From assembly GCA_013285505.1 (NCBI GenBank), contig CP053450.1, positions 3,394,796-3,458,795 of the forward strand: a stretch of 64,000 nucleotides of DNA. The letters run 5' to 3'. This DNA comes from Planctomycetota bacterium. GTDB taxonomy: Bacteria; Planctomycetota; Phycisphaerae; Phycisphaerales; UBA1924. The translations under genes were made by a program, and so were the position numbers. Shown here one piece after another: positions 10,313 to 17,516 of this stretch. Every line of letters starts with the position of its first letter. Position 1 is the first letter of the stretch. The notes beneath the pieces are model-generated. The model saw only the letters and a program-made list of their open reading frames with translations, did no database searches and was not told the DNA's origin.

Positions 10313-10373
10313 AAGTACCGGAGGGGGGACTTGAACCCCCACGGGTTTTACCCCGGTGGATTTTGAATCCACT
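10313..10373. repeat. Attachment-site repeat, left end (tRNA-Leu 3' fragment)
   Basis: A 61-bp perfect direct repeat of 14526-14586. It contains the 3' part of the tRNA-Leu(CAA) gene from the anticodon stem to the discriminator base but lacks the 5' half, so it is not a functional tRNA. Together with the intact tRNA at the other end, this is the classic footprint of a tyrosine-recombinase element integrated into a tRNA gene. Identity stops at 10312/14525 on one side and 10374/14587 on the other. Confidence 0.9.
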
Positions 10374-10430
10374 CGGCATTCGGCACAAACATCGGCCAGT
10401 AAGCCACTTACGCACTATAGCCGGAGGCCG

Positions 10431-10451
10431 TGTGTAGTCTGGTGTGTAGTC
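10431..10451. promoter_or_regulatory. Paired 9-bp repeats, probable integrase arm sites (left)
   Basis: The 9-mer TGTGTAGTC occurs at 10431-10439 and again at 10443-10451, a 12-bp step. The same pair with the same 12-bp step and orientation lies near the other end of the element (14390-14410). Paired short direct repeats near each att site are typical arm-type binding sites of tyrosine integrases. This assignment is an inference. Confidence 0.6.
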
Positions 10452-10522
10452 AGCGTGCGCCGTTCGGGGTTCACTAGCCACCGTCGCGGCCGTGTTGGAG
10501 CGGTCCCGAGCAGGTGCGGCCG

Positions 10523-10858
10523 CTACCCCGCGTTCGCCAGCACGATCAACACCGCCCCGACGATCAGGCCATGCACCAGGAGCCCGATCAGCACCCCCTT
10601 TGCCACCTTGTCGGTCAGCGTCCGCCGCAGCTCGCGGACCTCCGCCAGCAGAGCCTCGGTCGGGTCTGCCGGGTCGCTCGGCCCGGCTCCGCTCGCGGGT
10701 GCCGATGGCGTTGAGGCCACCACTTCAACCACGCCGGACACCAGCGTGTCCCCGTCCTGCACCTTGGTCATCGCATCGTGTTTGTCGTCGGCCTCGACCG
10801 TGATATGGGATTCCTTGCCCGTCCTGCGGTCCGCCACAATCACCTTGAAGTTCGGCAT
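10523..10858 (-). CDS. Element cargo protein: N-terminal module plus membrane segment
   Basis: 111 residues from the ATG at 10858. Residues 1-45 are almost identical to the N-terminus of the next cargo protein (shared core ESHITVEADDKHDAMTKVQD). The remainder has a charged helix (EALLAEVRELRRTLTDK) and a C-terminal membrane segment (VLIGLLVHGLIVGAVLIVLA). The module resembles short N-terminal domains of planctomycete membrane proteins (a V-x-A-D-x-x-T-G start and A-D-x-x-x-A region), but I cannot name it. It lies inside the tRNA-Leu element. The upstream ~90 bp is duplicated along with the coding part. Confidence 0.6.
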   Translation of the reverse strand: MPNFKVIVADRRTGKESHITVEADDKHDAMTKVQDGDTLVSGVVEVVASTPSAPASGAGPSDPADPTEALLAEVRELRRTLTDKVAKGVLIGLLVHGLIVGAVLIVLANAG

Positions 10859-11045
10859 CGGTCGCCCCCTTTCGGGCACCCAGCCTACCGCGCCCTCAGA
10901 CGCCGCGTGTCGCGCCCGCCAGGTCGGAGGCCCGGCCCGTCGGCCTCGACCTCGGGGACGCCTCCGACGCGGCCTCAACGTCCTGTAGATCAAACCAGAC
11001 GATTCAGCCACGCCACACAAAGTCCCTGACCCGATCGAGGCCGAG

Positions 11046-11699
11046 TCAGTCGTCGAACACCGCCACATAACAGCATCGACAGAAGCCATGGGGCGAGCCA
11101 TACACACCCGTGTTCGTGCAACCCGAACACGGCAGCGGCATCTGAGCTAGGGCATCTTGGACGGCCCACCGTTCCCCGTTTTGCCGCGCACACTCCGCAC
11201 AGCCATCGTTGGCGAGAATCTCGACTCGATCGACCCCGGAACCAGCCAGGTGCTTTAGCTCATTCTCATACGACCGACGCTGCGCGTCACGGTGGTCACG
11301 GCCCTCGGTTGCGAGGAAGCGAGCCTGCGCATCAAAGACATCTTTCAGGTCCCCGTGCGAGCGCGCCCGGATGCCCATATCAGTCAACACGGCCCACGCG
11401 AGGTCGTTGGCTGATGGCACCGCCTCAAACTGCTGCAACAGTTCGCTTGCCCTGCCCGCAATCTCGGTTGGGGACGGGTCCACGCCAAAGCGACCAAGAA
11501 CTCGCCGAGCACCGTCAATCACGACCGCGAGCCGATCGTTCGGTGTCGATGCCGGTTCGCTAACCTCGACGGCGTCAGCGACCAGCGTATTGCCGTCCTG
11601 CACCTTGGTCATCGCATCGTGTTTGTCGTCGGCCTCGACCGTGATATGGGATTCCTTGCCCGTGGCGCGGTCGGCAACCCACACTCTGAACATCGGCAC
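11046..11699 (-). CDS. Element cargo protein: N-terminal module plus Cys-rich domain
   Basis: 217 residues from the ATG at 11699. Residues 1-45 match the other cargo protein almost exactly. The middle is helical (ARRVLGRFGVDPSPTEIAGR). The last 60 residues form a Cys-rich domain: NDGCAECARQNGERW, PLPCSGCTNTG, GFCRCCYV. The order CxxC ... W ... PLPCxxCT ... CRC recalls the zinc-binding tails of phage minor head proteins, where Cys residues frame a P-x-P-H/C-x-x-C-R-C end. That likeness is weak and from memory. The gene lies within the mobile element and its role is unknown. Confidence 0.6.
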   Translation of the reverse strand: MPMFRVWVADRATGKESHITVEADDKHDAMTKVQDGNTLVADAVEVSEPASTPNDRLAVVIDGARRVLGRFGVDPSPTEIAGRASELLQQFEAVPSANDLAWAVLTDMGIRARSHGDLKDVFDAQARFLATEGRDHRDAQRRSYENELKHLAGSGVDRVEILANDGCAECARQNGERWAVQDALAQMPLPCSGCTNTGVYGSPHGFCRCCYVAVFDD

Positions 11700-11971
11700 G
11701 ATCCACCCCCTTTCGAGTCCCAGCCTACCGCGCCTCAGACGCCGCGTGTCGCGCCCGCCGGGTCGGCCTCGACCTCACGGACGCGACAGACGCCGCCTCA
11801 GCCGGTCGTGGCCAATGCACCGAAACCCGCGTCCGTGTGCGCCACGGTTGCCCATCGGTCCCGGCGTCGGACCCGCCAGCAGACCCGACCCCCTACCCCT
11901 CGGCCCGCCGTCGGCGTTGCACGCAGACCGCCCGCCTGACCCCCACGGGGTTTCTCCAAACGGACCCGCCT

Positions 11972-13225
11972 TCAGCCCACGCCCGACGACCCGGACTCAC
12001 CAACTGTATCGAAGCTCGGCAATCGCTCGACCGCCGCCGATTCGGTCTCACGGAACCGCGTTGTGTAGACCTTCGCCGTGAGCATCGGCGTGCTGTGCCG
12101 CATGATCGCTTGTGCCGTCGTCAGCGGCACGTTGGCGTCCCGCAGCAGCGTCGCGCAGGTGTTGCGGAGCGCATGGAAATCCAGCACCCGCCCCGCGTCG
12201 TCGATCAGCGCGACACCCGCCGCGTCCAGGTCGGCCCGAATCATCGCTGCCGTCTTCGTCGAGTCCGGCATGTTGAACGCCGGGGCACCGCCGACCTTCC
12301 GCTTCAGGTGCGTGCGGAGCCTCTCGACGGTCTCGGCCCGAAGGGGCAAGGTGTCGCGCCGCCGGTTCTTGGCGTGCTTCGCTTCGATGTCCACGGTCCG
12401 GCCGTCCAGGTCGAAGCTCGAACGGGTGAGCGACCGCAGTTCGCTCGCCCTCAACCCGGACTCTGCCGCGAGCCGGTAGACCAACCCTCGCTCGGCCCCG
12501 GACAGGCCGAACGACTCGGCCCCGGCCTCGGTGGCCACCAGCAAGCGGCGAAGCTCGTCGAGCGTCATGGCCCGCCGGATCTTCCGCCGGTCGGTCTCGA
12601 CGTTGAGGGGCGAGAGCATCAGCAGGGGATTCACCGCCGCCCGGTTCTCCCGAACCATCCAACGCGCAAACTGCCGGACGGCTTGGAGCATGGCATTCGA
12701 CCGGCGCGCCGACAGCTTGCGGTGCGTCCCGTTCTTCAGCAAGCGTCCCTCGGTGCGCAGTTTCGCCAGGTGGTTCTCGACCGCCGTCGCGTCAACGTCG
12801 GACCAGAACGTCCAGCCCAGAGCGTCGATCACGTCACGGGCCGATCCGACCGACACGCTGATGTGATGCTCTGTCCGATCCGAAGCACGCAGGGACGTTT
12901 CCCATTCATCCAGGTGCGTCGAGAGCGGCTTGAGCGCGCCGGAATACCTCGGATCGAGAACCCCCCACTCGCGGAGCCGGTCGAGAACACGGAACGGAAG
13001 ACGCTCGACGCGCCGCACCAGTTCGGCGTCCGGTCGTGCGTCGGACGCACGGCAGGCCAGGAGCGCGTCCACGGTCCCCTGAAGCTCGGCACTGGCCCGC
13101 TTGTCTTTGAACCCGGCCAAACGGCACAGCTTCCCGCTCGCGGTGCGGAACTCGATCGTGTACGTCGAAGCCAGCTTCGGTTTGCCGCCTCGCCCGCTGA
13201 CCTTCCGTCGGTACAGACCACTCAT
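11972..13225 (-). CDS. Tyrosine recombinase (integrase) of the tRNA-Leu element
   Basis: 417 residues from the ATG at 13225; an in-frame ATG at 13285 would add 20 basic residues. It has an N-terminal arm-binding-like domain (YTIEFRTASGKLCRLAGFKD), a SAM-like core-binding domain and a C-terminal catalytic domain. Catalytic residues seen: Arg in ESGLRASELRSL, Lys in AKHAKNRRRDTLPL, His-x-x-Arg in DFHALRNTCATLL, His in IMRHSTPML and the nucleophile Tyr in TAKVYTTRF. It should integrate and excise the element between the two 61-bp tRNA-Leu repeats. The reading frame is intact. Confidence 0.92.
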   Translation of the reverse strand: MSGLYRRKVSGRGGKPKLASTYTIEFRTASGKLCRLAGFKDKRASAELQGTVDALLACRASDARPDAELVRRVERLPFRVLDRLREWGVLDPRYSGALKPLSTHLDEWETSLRASDRTEHHISVSVGSARDVIDALGWTFWSDVDATAVENHLAKLRTEGRLLKNGTHRKLSARRSNAMLQAVRQFARWMVRENRAAVNPLLMLSPLNVETDRRKIRRAMTLDELRRLLVATEAGAESFGLSGAERGLVYRLAAESGLRASELRSLTRSSFDLDGRTVDIEAKHAKNRRRDTLPLRAETVERLRTHLKRKVGGAPAFNMPDSTKTAAMIRADLDAAGVALIDDAGRVLDFHALRNTCATLLRDANVPLTTAQAIMRHSTPMLTAKVYTTRFRETESAAVERLPSFDTVGESGSSGVG

Positions 13226-13757
13226 GGTGCCGGTCCTTTCCGCACGCGGCCTTGTCCCCTTCGGGCTGCCGCGCGCCATGCTCAAACTTCAACGGCCACC
13301 GGAGGCGACCAGGACAAATCGGTTGTGTGCAACGTTGCGCGAATCGTTTGGCTGCGCTTGGTTTTTCATTTGGGCTGCGCTCGGGTCGGGTCGGGTCGAT
13401 CCAAACGCTTCGCGTTCGGCATCGGGGCTTCGCCGACTGGACTTGTGACTTTACTTGTTCCTGCTGTACCGCGCCAGTCCATTTGTGGCCATTCTCTATC
13501 GTTTGACGCATTCATTTCACCACCGACTCACAGGTCATCGTTCATCGTTGCGTTTTCATGGGGAATGCGTCCACTGGTGAATGGAAGAGCTGGAATGACC
13601 CCACGCCGGAGGCCATTCCGTTGCGCCCACCGGAGCCACGGCGTCACCAGAACGCGCTGTCTTGCACCATTTCGCTCCGGGAACGGGAGCCGCTTCTGAC
13701 AGCGAAGAGCGCGCCGCCCGGAATCGGACGACGGGGCGCGGTAGGGTCAGGTCCGCG
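13226..13757. other. Gene-free stretch between integrase and excisionase-like gene
   Basis: About 530 bp in which I find no convincing coding region on either strand. The base composition is visibly less GC-rich than the flanks around 13300-13560. It contains a short tandem repeat (TCGGG, about three and a half units at 13381-13398). It may hold the promoter for the integrase. Confidence 0.4.
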
Positions 13758-14204
13758 TCACTTGCAACAAATCCCTACGGCCTTCGAGGGTGGCCGTGTG
13801 TGCCCGCTGGACGCTCCGCAGAGCCAATGGCTGCCCAGCACACCTCCCAGTTTGGAAAGCGCACACGGCCCGTCTGAGGCCGCGTGCGCGAGGTCGTCGC
13901 GTTCTGCCCTATTCCCGCTTTCGCATTGCTCGCCAGCGGTCCGCGCGCTCGGTGCCCCGGCGTCGAGCCAGGCCCCGACTTCGCGTCGTCGCCAACGTGG
14001 ACGGCCGCACAGCATCAGCGGCTCGGGTACGCGACCCGCGCTCCGCCAGCGGTGAAGTGCCGTCCGTGAGATTCCCAGAAACTCTGCCAGTTGGCCTGCC
14101 CCGAACAGCTCGGCGGCCACGTCGTCGCTTGCCTGTCCCAACAATCGTCCTTCCCGTCTGATAGCCCGACGGGCGGCATAGAGGTCGGTGAATGATAGCA
14201 CCAT
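13758..14204 (-). CDS. Excisionase-like helix-turn-helix protein
   Basis: 148 residues from the ATG at 14204. Residues ~34-80 form a winged helix of the MerR/excisionase type: AGQLAEFLGISRTALHRWRS, then PEPLMLCGRPRWRRREVGAW. This is the pattern of recombination directionality factors and of AlpA/HTH_17 proteins. The C-terminal half is Ser/Gly/Cys-rich and without recognisable structure, so the real protein may be shorter. Its position upstream of the integrase on the same strand inside the element supports a role in excision or in control of the integrase. Confidence 0.65.
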   Translation of the reverse strand: MVLSFTDLYAARRAIRREGRLLGQASDDVAAELFGAGQLAEFLGISRTALHRWRSAGRVPEPLMLCGRPRWRRREVGAWLDAGAPSARTAGEQCESGNRAERDDLAHAASDGPCALSKLGGVLGSHWLCGASSGHTRPPSKAVGICCK

Positions 14205-14525
14205 ATGGAGGGGGATGCAACCCGACGGAACCCAACGGGAGGTATCCACACTGTTTGCACCGGGGCCATTCCACCGGCATCGCCAGCGACCGCCGCACGG
14301 CCGCGACCGGCTACGCCAGAATCCGGTCCAGCGTCCCGACCGGACGCACCGAGACCGCCCCGCAACGGCGTGCGGAATGCACCAAATCGTGTGTAGTCAG
14401 GTGTGTAGTCCGAACGCGCCAGAACGCAACACAGCGGAACAACACGGCGCACCTCGATTGAGGGGATCGACGCTGCGAGCGGCCAGCAAACCCTGCAAAA
14501 ATAGGGGCTTACGCCGCTCAACAGC
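14205..14525. other. Gene-free right end of the integrated element
   Basis: About 320 bp between the excisionase-like gene and the right att repeat. The only structure I see is the repeated TGTGTAGTC pair at 14390-14410. I see no credible coding region. Confidence 0.4.
14390..14410. promoter_or_regulatory. Paired 9-bp repeats, probable integrase arm sites (right)
   Basis: TGTGTAGTC occurs at 14390-14398 and 14402-14410, the same 12-bp step and the same orientation as the pair at 10431-10451. It lies about 115 bp inside the right att repeat. It is inferred to be the second arm-site pair of the integrase. Confidence 0.6.
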
Positions 14526-14586
14526 AAGTACCGGAGGGGGGACTTGAACCCCCACGGGTTTTACCCCGGTGGATTTTGAATCCACT
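14526..14586. repeat. Attachment-site repeat, right end (within tRNA-Leu)
   Basis: The 61-bp partner of 10313-10373. Here it completes an intact tRNA-Leu gene, so the element brought a copy of the tRNA 3' end that restores the gene it entered. The integrated element spans about 10313-14586, roughly 4.3 kb. Confidence 0.9.
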
Positions 14587-14612
14587 GCGTCTGCCAATTC
14601 CGCCACTCCGGC
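14529..14612 (-). tRNA. tRNA-Leu (CAA)
   Basis: An 84-nt tRNA read on the minus strand. The acceptor stem is GCCGGAG/CTCCGGT (first pair G-U) with discriminator A. The anticodon stem-loop is GTGGA-TTCAAAA-TCCAC with anticodon CAA. A long variable arm (CGGGGTAAAACCCG) marks a class II tRNA, and the T-loop is GGTTCAAGTCC. CCA is not encoded. The gene doubles as the integration site of the neighbouring element. Confidence 0.95.
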
Positions 14613-14786
14613 GAGTGTGGGCAGAGACATCATGCGGCCGTCGGGGCGTCGGGTCAATCGGTGGCGGGCCGAAGTAGGCCGGTTTGGGGGAGATGCGGGC
14701 TAGACTTCCGACCGTTTGGTCGCGTGCTGGTCGGTCCGGGGGTGTTCCTCGGGCCCGGGGCACGCTCCGCAGGAAAGGTCTTGACC

Positions 14787-16154
14787 ATGTCAGAGTCTGC
14801 AGTCGCTGAGAACACCGTCACCGTGTCGGACGTCGGTCCGAGCCGCAAGAAGATCACGATCGAGGTCCCGGCGGACGTCGTGTCGGGCAAGATCAAGGAT
14901 TCGGTGGACACGCTGATGGTCGAGGCCGACCTCCCGGGTTTCCGCAAGGGGCGCGTGCCGCGTCGGCTTGTCGAGAAGCGGTTCGGGTCGTCGATCCGGG
15001 GTGAGACCAAGAACCAGCTCGTCGCCGAGGCCTACAACAGCGCGGTGGAAGAGCACAAGCTTCAGGTGCTCGGCGAGCCGTCGAGCGAGGGCCTCGAGGA
15101 CATCGAGCTCGAGGACGGCAAGCCGCTGAAGTTCGAGGTCGAGATCGAGGTGCTTCCCGAGTTTGCGCTGCCGGAGCTCAAGGGCATCAAGGTCTACAAG
15201 CCGCAGCTCGAGGTCAAGGACGAGGCGGTCGAGGCGGAGCTCGAGCGGCTCTGCACGATCGAGGGACAGCTCGAGGAGCGGGAGAACAGCGAGCCCGGCG
15301 ACTACCTCACCGGCATCGCCCGCATGGAGCTGCCCGACGGGACCGAGTTCTACAACATCAACGGCGCGGTGGTGCAGGCGCCGCCCAAGGACAAGGACGG
15401 CCGCGGCATGATCCTCGGCATCATGGTCGATGACCTGGAGAAGCAGCTCGGCCTGCCCAACGCCGGCGACGTGGTCGAGATCAAGGCCAAGGGGCCGCAG
15501 AACCACGAGATCGAGCGTCTCCGCGGCACCGACCTGAAGATGACCTTCACCGTGGAGCGGATCGACCGGATCGTGCCCGCCGAGCCGGCGACGCTGGCGC
15601 TGGGCTTCGGTTTCCCGAGCGAGGACGTGCTGCGTGAGGAGATCAAGAAGCGTCTGGAGGGCCAGATCGCGGCCGAGCAGCAGCAGATGATGCGTCAGCA
15701 GGTGACCACCACGCTGGTCGATTCCACCGAGATGGATCTGCCGGAGAAGATGGCCGAGAACCAGGCGGCGCGGAACCTCGAGCGTCGGCGCATGGACCTC
15801 ATGTACCGCGGCATCGAGCCGCAGCACATCGAGGAGCAGATCTCGGATCTGCGCAACGCCAGCCACGACGTGGCGGTGAGCGAGCTGAAGCTCTACTTCA
15901 TCCTCCACCGCGCGGCCGACGAGCTCAAGGTGCAGGTGACCGAGGGCGATGTCAACGGCCGGATTGCCCAGATGGCCGCCCAGCGTCGCGAGCGTCCCGA
16001 GAAGCTGCGGCAGGAGCTGATCAAGAACAACCAGATCGCCAGCGTCTTCCAGCAGGTGCGCGAGCACAAGACGCTGGACGCGATCCTGAAGGAAGCCGAG
16101 GTCGAAGAGATCAGCCAGGAAGCCTTCGTCGAGAAGTTCGCCGACAAGGACTGA
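14787..16154 (+). CDS. tig: Trigger factor-like chaperone
   Basis: 455 residues from the ATG at 14787 (MSESAVAENTVTVSDVGPSR). The N-terminal ribosome-binding domain contains the signature LPGFRKGRVPRRLVEKRFG, whose GFRKGRxP loop contacts the ribosomal exit tunnel. A middle domain (~160-265) sits where the FKBP-like prolyl isomerase domain is found, with GDYLTGIARMELPDG and DVVEIKAKGP, although the FKBP core is poorly conserved to my eye. A long helical C-terminal chaperone part follows (QIAAEQQQMMRQQVTTTLVD...). It acts on nascent chains in the cytoplasm. A terminator follows 34 bp after the stop. Confidence 0.9.
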   Translation: MSESAVAENTVTVSDVGPSRKKITIEVPADVVSGKIKDSVDTLMVEADLPGFRKGRVPRRLVEKRFGSSIRGETKNQLVAEAYNSAVEEHKLQVLGEPSSEGLEDIELEDGKPLKFEVEIEVLPEFALPELKGIKVYKPQLEVKDEAVEAELERLCTIEGQLEERENSEPGDYLTGIARMELPDGTEFYNINGAVVQAPPKDKDGRGMILGIMVDDLEKQLGLPNAGDVVEIKAKGPQNHEIERLRGTDLKMTFTVERIDRIVPAEPATLALGFGFPSEDVLREEIKKRLEGQIAAEQQQMMRQQVTTTLVDSTEMDLPEKMAENQAARNLERRRMDLMYRGIEPQHIEEQISDLRNASHDVAVSELKLYFILHRAADELKVQVTEGDVNGRIAQMAAQRRERPEKLRQELIKNNQIASVFQQVREHKTLDAILKEAEVEEISQEAFVEKFADKD

Positions 16155-16187
16155 TCTCGTCGGTCGATCGATGACCCAAACACGAAA

Positions 16188-16217
16188 GGCCCCACGCGCT
16201 GGCGTGGGGCCTTCTTT
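16188..16217 (+). terminator. Rho-independent terminator after tig
   Basis: A perfect 10-bp stem GGCCCCACGC/GCGTGGGGCC with loop GCTG, followed by TTCTTTGTT. It lies 34 bp downstream of the trigger factor stop. Confidence 0.85.
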
Positions 16218-16261
16218 GTTTGTGCGTTCGGCGTGATCGGGTGCCGGGCAACCCGATCGTG

Positions 16262-16603
16262 TCAGGCGGTCCAGTCGCTGTCGGTGTCGGGCTCGTCGTC
16301 GTTGTCGGCGGTGTCCGCGGCCAGCACGGGGTGCTCGCCGATCTGGGTGAGCGAGCCGCAGTGCGGGCAGGCGGTGCCGTAGTGGCCCGGGGGGACGTCG
16401 CCGATGGGCGTGCCGCAACCGTGGCAGACGGGCTGCTTGAGGCGTGAGGTGAGGGAATTGACCCCCACCGCGGCCGCGGCGAACGCCACGCCGAGGACCG
16501 GGAGCGCCGGCAGTGCGGTAAGAGAGATGAGCCCGATCGCCGTCAGCGCGAGGCCGAGGACGAACGCGAGCACACGGAGTCTGATGCGGGCCATCCAGAT
16601 CAT
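16262..16603 (-). CDS. Small membrane protein with zinc ribbon
   Basis: 113 residues, or 110 if started at the second ATG (16594). Two hydrophobic segments (VLAFVLGLALTAIGLISLTA, LPVLGVAFAAAAVGVNSL) are followed by a zinc ribbon CHGCGTPIGD...CPHCGSLTQIG and an acidic tail (DNDDEPDTDSD). The combination of membrane hairpin and ribbon recurs in other genes of this window (1789-3860, 57780-58724). No function is known to me. Confidence 0.65.
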   Translation of the reverse strand: MIWMARIRLRVLAFVLGLALTAIGLISLTALPALPVLGVAFAAAAVGVNSLTSRLKQPVCHGCGTPIGDVPPGHYGTACPHCGSLTQIGEHPVLAADTADNDDEPDTDSDWTA

Positions 16604-16746
16604 GGTGAACGACTCTTCGTCTGGATCAGGGGATCGGATTGACAGAACACAACTCTACTTTCCTGGACGCACGAGGGTAGGCGTTTGGTATGGGGCGGGT
16701 CCATCGGCCTCGGCAGAGGGGCAACGGTCACCGGGCGTGGCGGGCG

Positions 16747-17403
16747 CTAGCCCAGGGGGCGGTAGGCGTCGATGATCTCGCGGACCCGCTCCGGGCGGGG
16801 GATGTCGGTGATCTCGATCTCGATGCCGTCCTGTCCCGAGCTGGAGAGCCCGAGGGTGCCCACGTTCCAGAGCCGTTGCCAGAAGGTCTGGGTGACCTGG
16901 ACATTCCGGATGTTGTCGTGCACAACCTCGCTGGTGGCCTTGCTGAGGAGGCCCTGGCGGTGGACGGTTCGCTTGTTGGTGATCTCAAGGGCAGCCGCGA
17001 GGGTCTGGAGCTTCCAGAACCCGAGCAGGCCGAGCACGACGACCACGCCGAGACCGGAGGCGATGAGGGTGGTGGTCTTGAGGGTGGATCCGGTGCCGAG
17101 CTGGCTCCAGACGATGCCCGTCAGGCCGGCGACGAGGACGAGGAGATAGAACAGGAACAGCTGCGGTTTGGCCCGAATCATCGCCGGGCGGACCTTGAGG
17201 ACTTCCTGCTCCGGCCCGTGGTCGGGCGGGAGGCCGAGGCCGTCAGCACGGCTGGCGGGCCTGTTGGCGGCGGCGGGCGGCCGGGTGCCCGCGGCGGGCA
17301 TGACATTGATGTCGCCGCAGGCGGAGCACTCGACCTTCTGGCCGGCCATGTCGTCGTCGACCTCGATGATGCGGTCGCAGTTGTCGCAGGGCTTGCGGAT
17401 CAT
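16747..17403 (-). CDS. Zinc-ribbon and bPH2-domain membrane protein
   Basis: 218 residues. An N-terminal ribbon (CDNCDRIIEV...KVECSACGDIN) is followed by a Pro/Ala-rich linker, two membrane segments (FLFYLLVLVAGLTGIVW, LIASGLGVVVVLGLLGFWKL) and a bacterial PH-like domain of the DUF304/bPH2 kind: ITNKRTVHRQGLLSKATSEV, HDNIRNVQVTQTFWQRLWNV. Such domains mediate interactions at the inner membrane, and their ligands are mostly unknown. Two further bPH2 genes are at 61460-62761. Confidence 0.8.
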   Translation of the reverse strand: MIRKPCDNCDRIIEVDDDMAGQKVECSACGDINVMPAAGTRPPAAANRPASRADGLGLPPDHGPEQEVLKVRPAMIRAKPQLFLFYLLVLVAGLTGIVWSQLGTGSTLKTTTLIASGLGVVVVLGLLGFWKLQTLAAALEITNKRTVHRQGLLSKATSEVVHDNIRNVQVTQTFWQRLWNVGTLGLSSSGQDGIEIEITDIPRPERVREIIDAYRPLG

Positions 17404-17516
17404 GTGGGCGGTGTTTCCTGTCCTGTGCGGGTTGGGTCTCAGGCGGTTGTTCGGCAGAATCCTCGCCCGATTGCGGGTGCGGGATCTCCCTAGAGATTAG
17501 CTATAGTGGCGGATCG

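Noticed and set aside
10313..10373. A second tRNA-Leu gene
   Set aside because: Only the 3' part is present. The sequence diverges at the anticodon stem, so no D-arm or 5' acceptor strand exists. It is an attachment-site remnant.
11837..13699. A 620-codon plus-strand frame opposite the integrase
   Set aside because: All catalytic motifs of the tyrosine recombinase are on the minus strand; the opposite frame has no recognisable feature.
14790..16418. A 542-codon open frame on the minus strand opposite trigger factor
   Set aside because: Composition (Leu/Asp/His/Arg-rich, no domain) is that of an antisense shadow. The plus-strand trigger factor is well supported.
17471..17508. A sigma-70-like promoter (TATAGT) before the first glycosyltransferase
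   Set aside because: No -35 box at acceptable spacing could be found, so I do not list it as a promoter.
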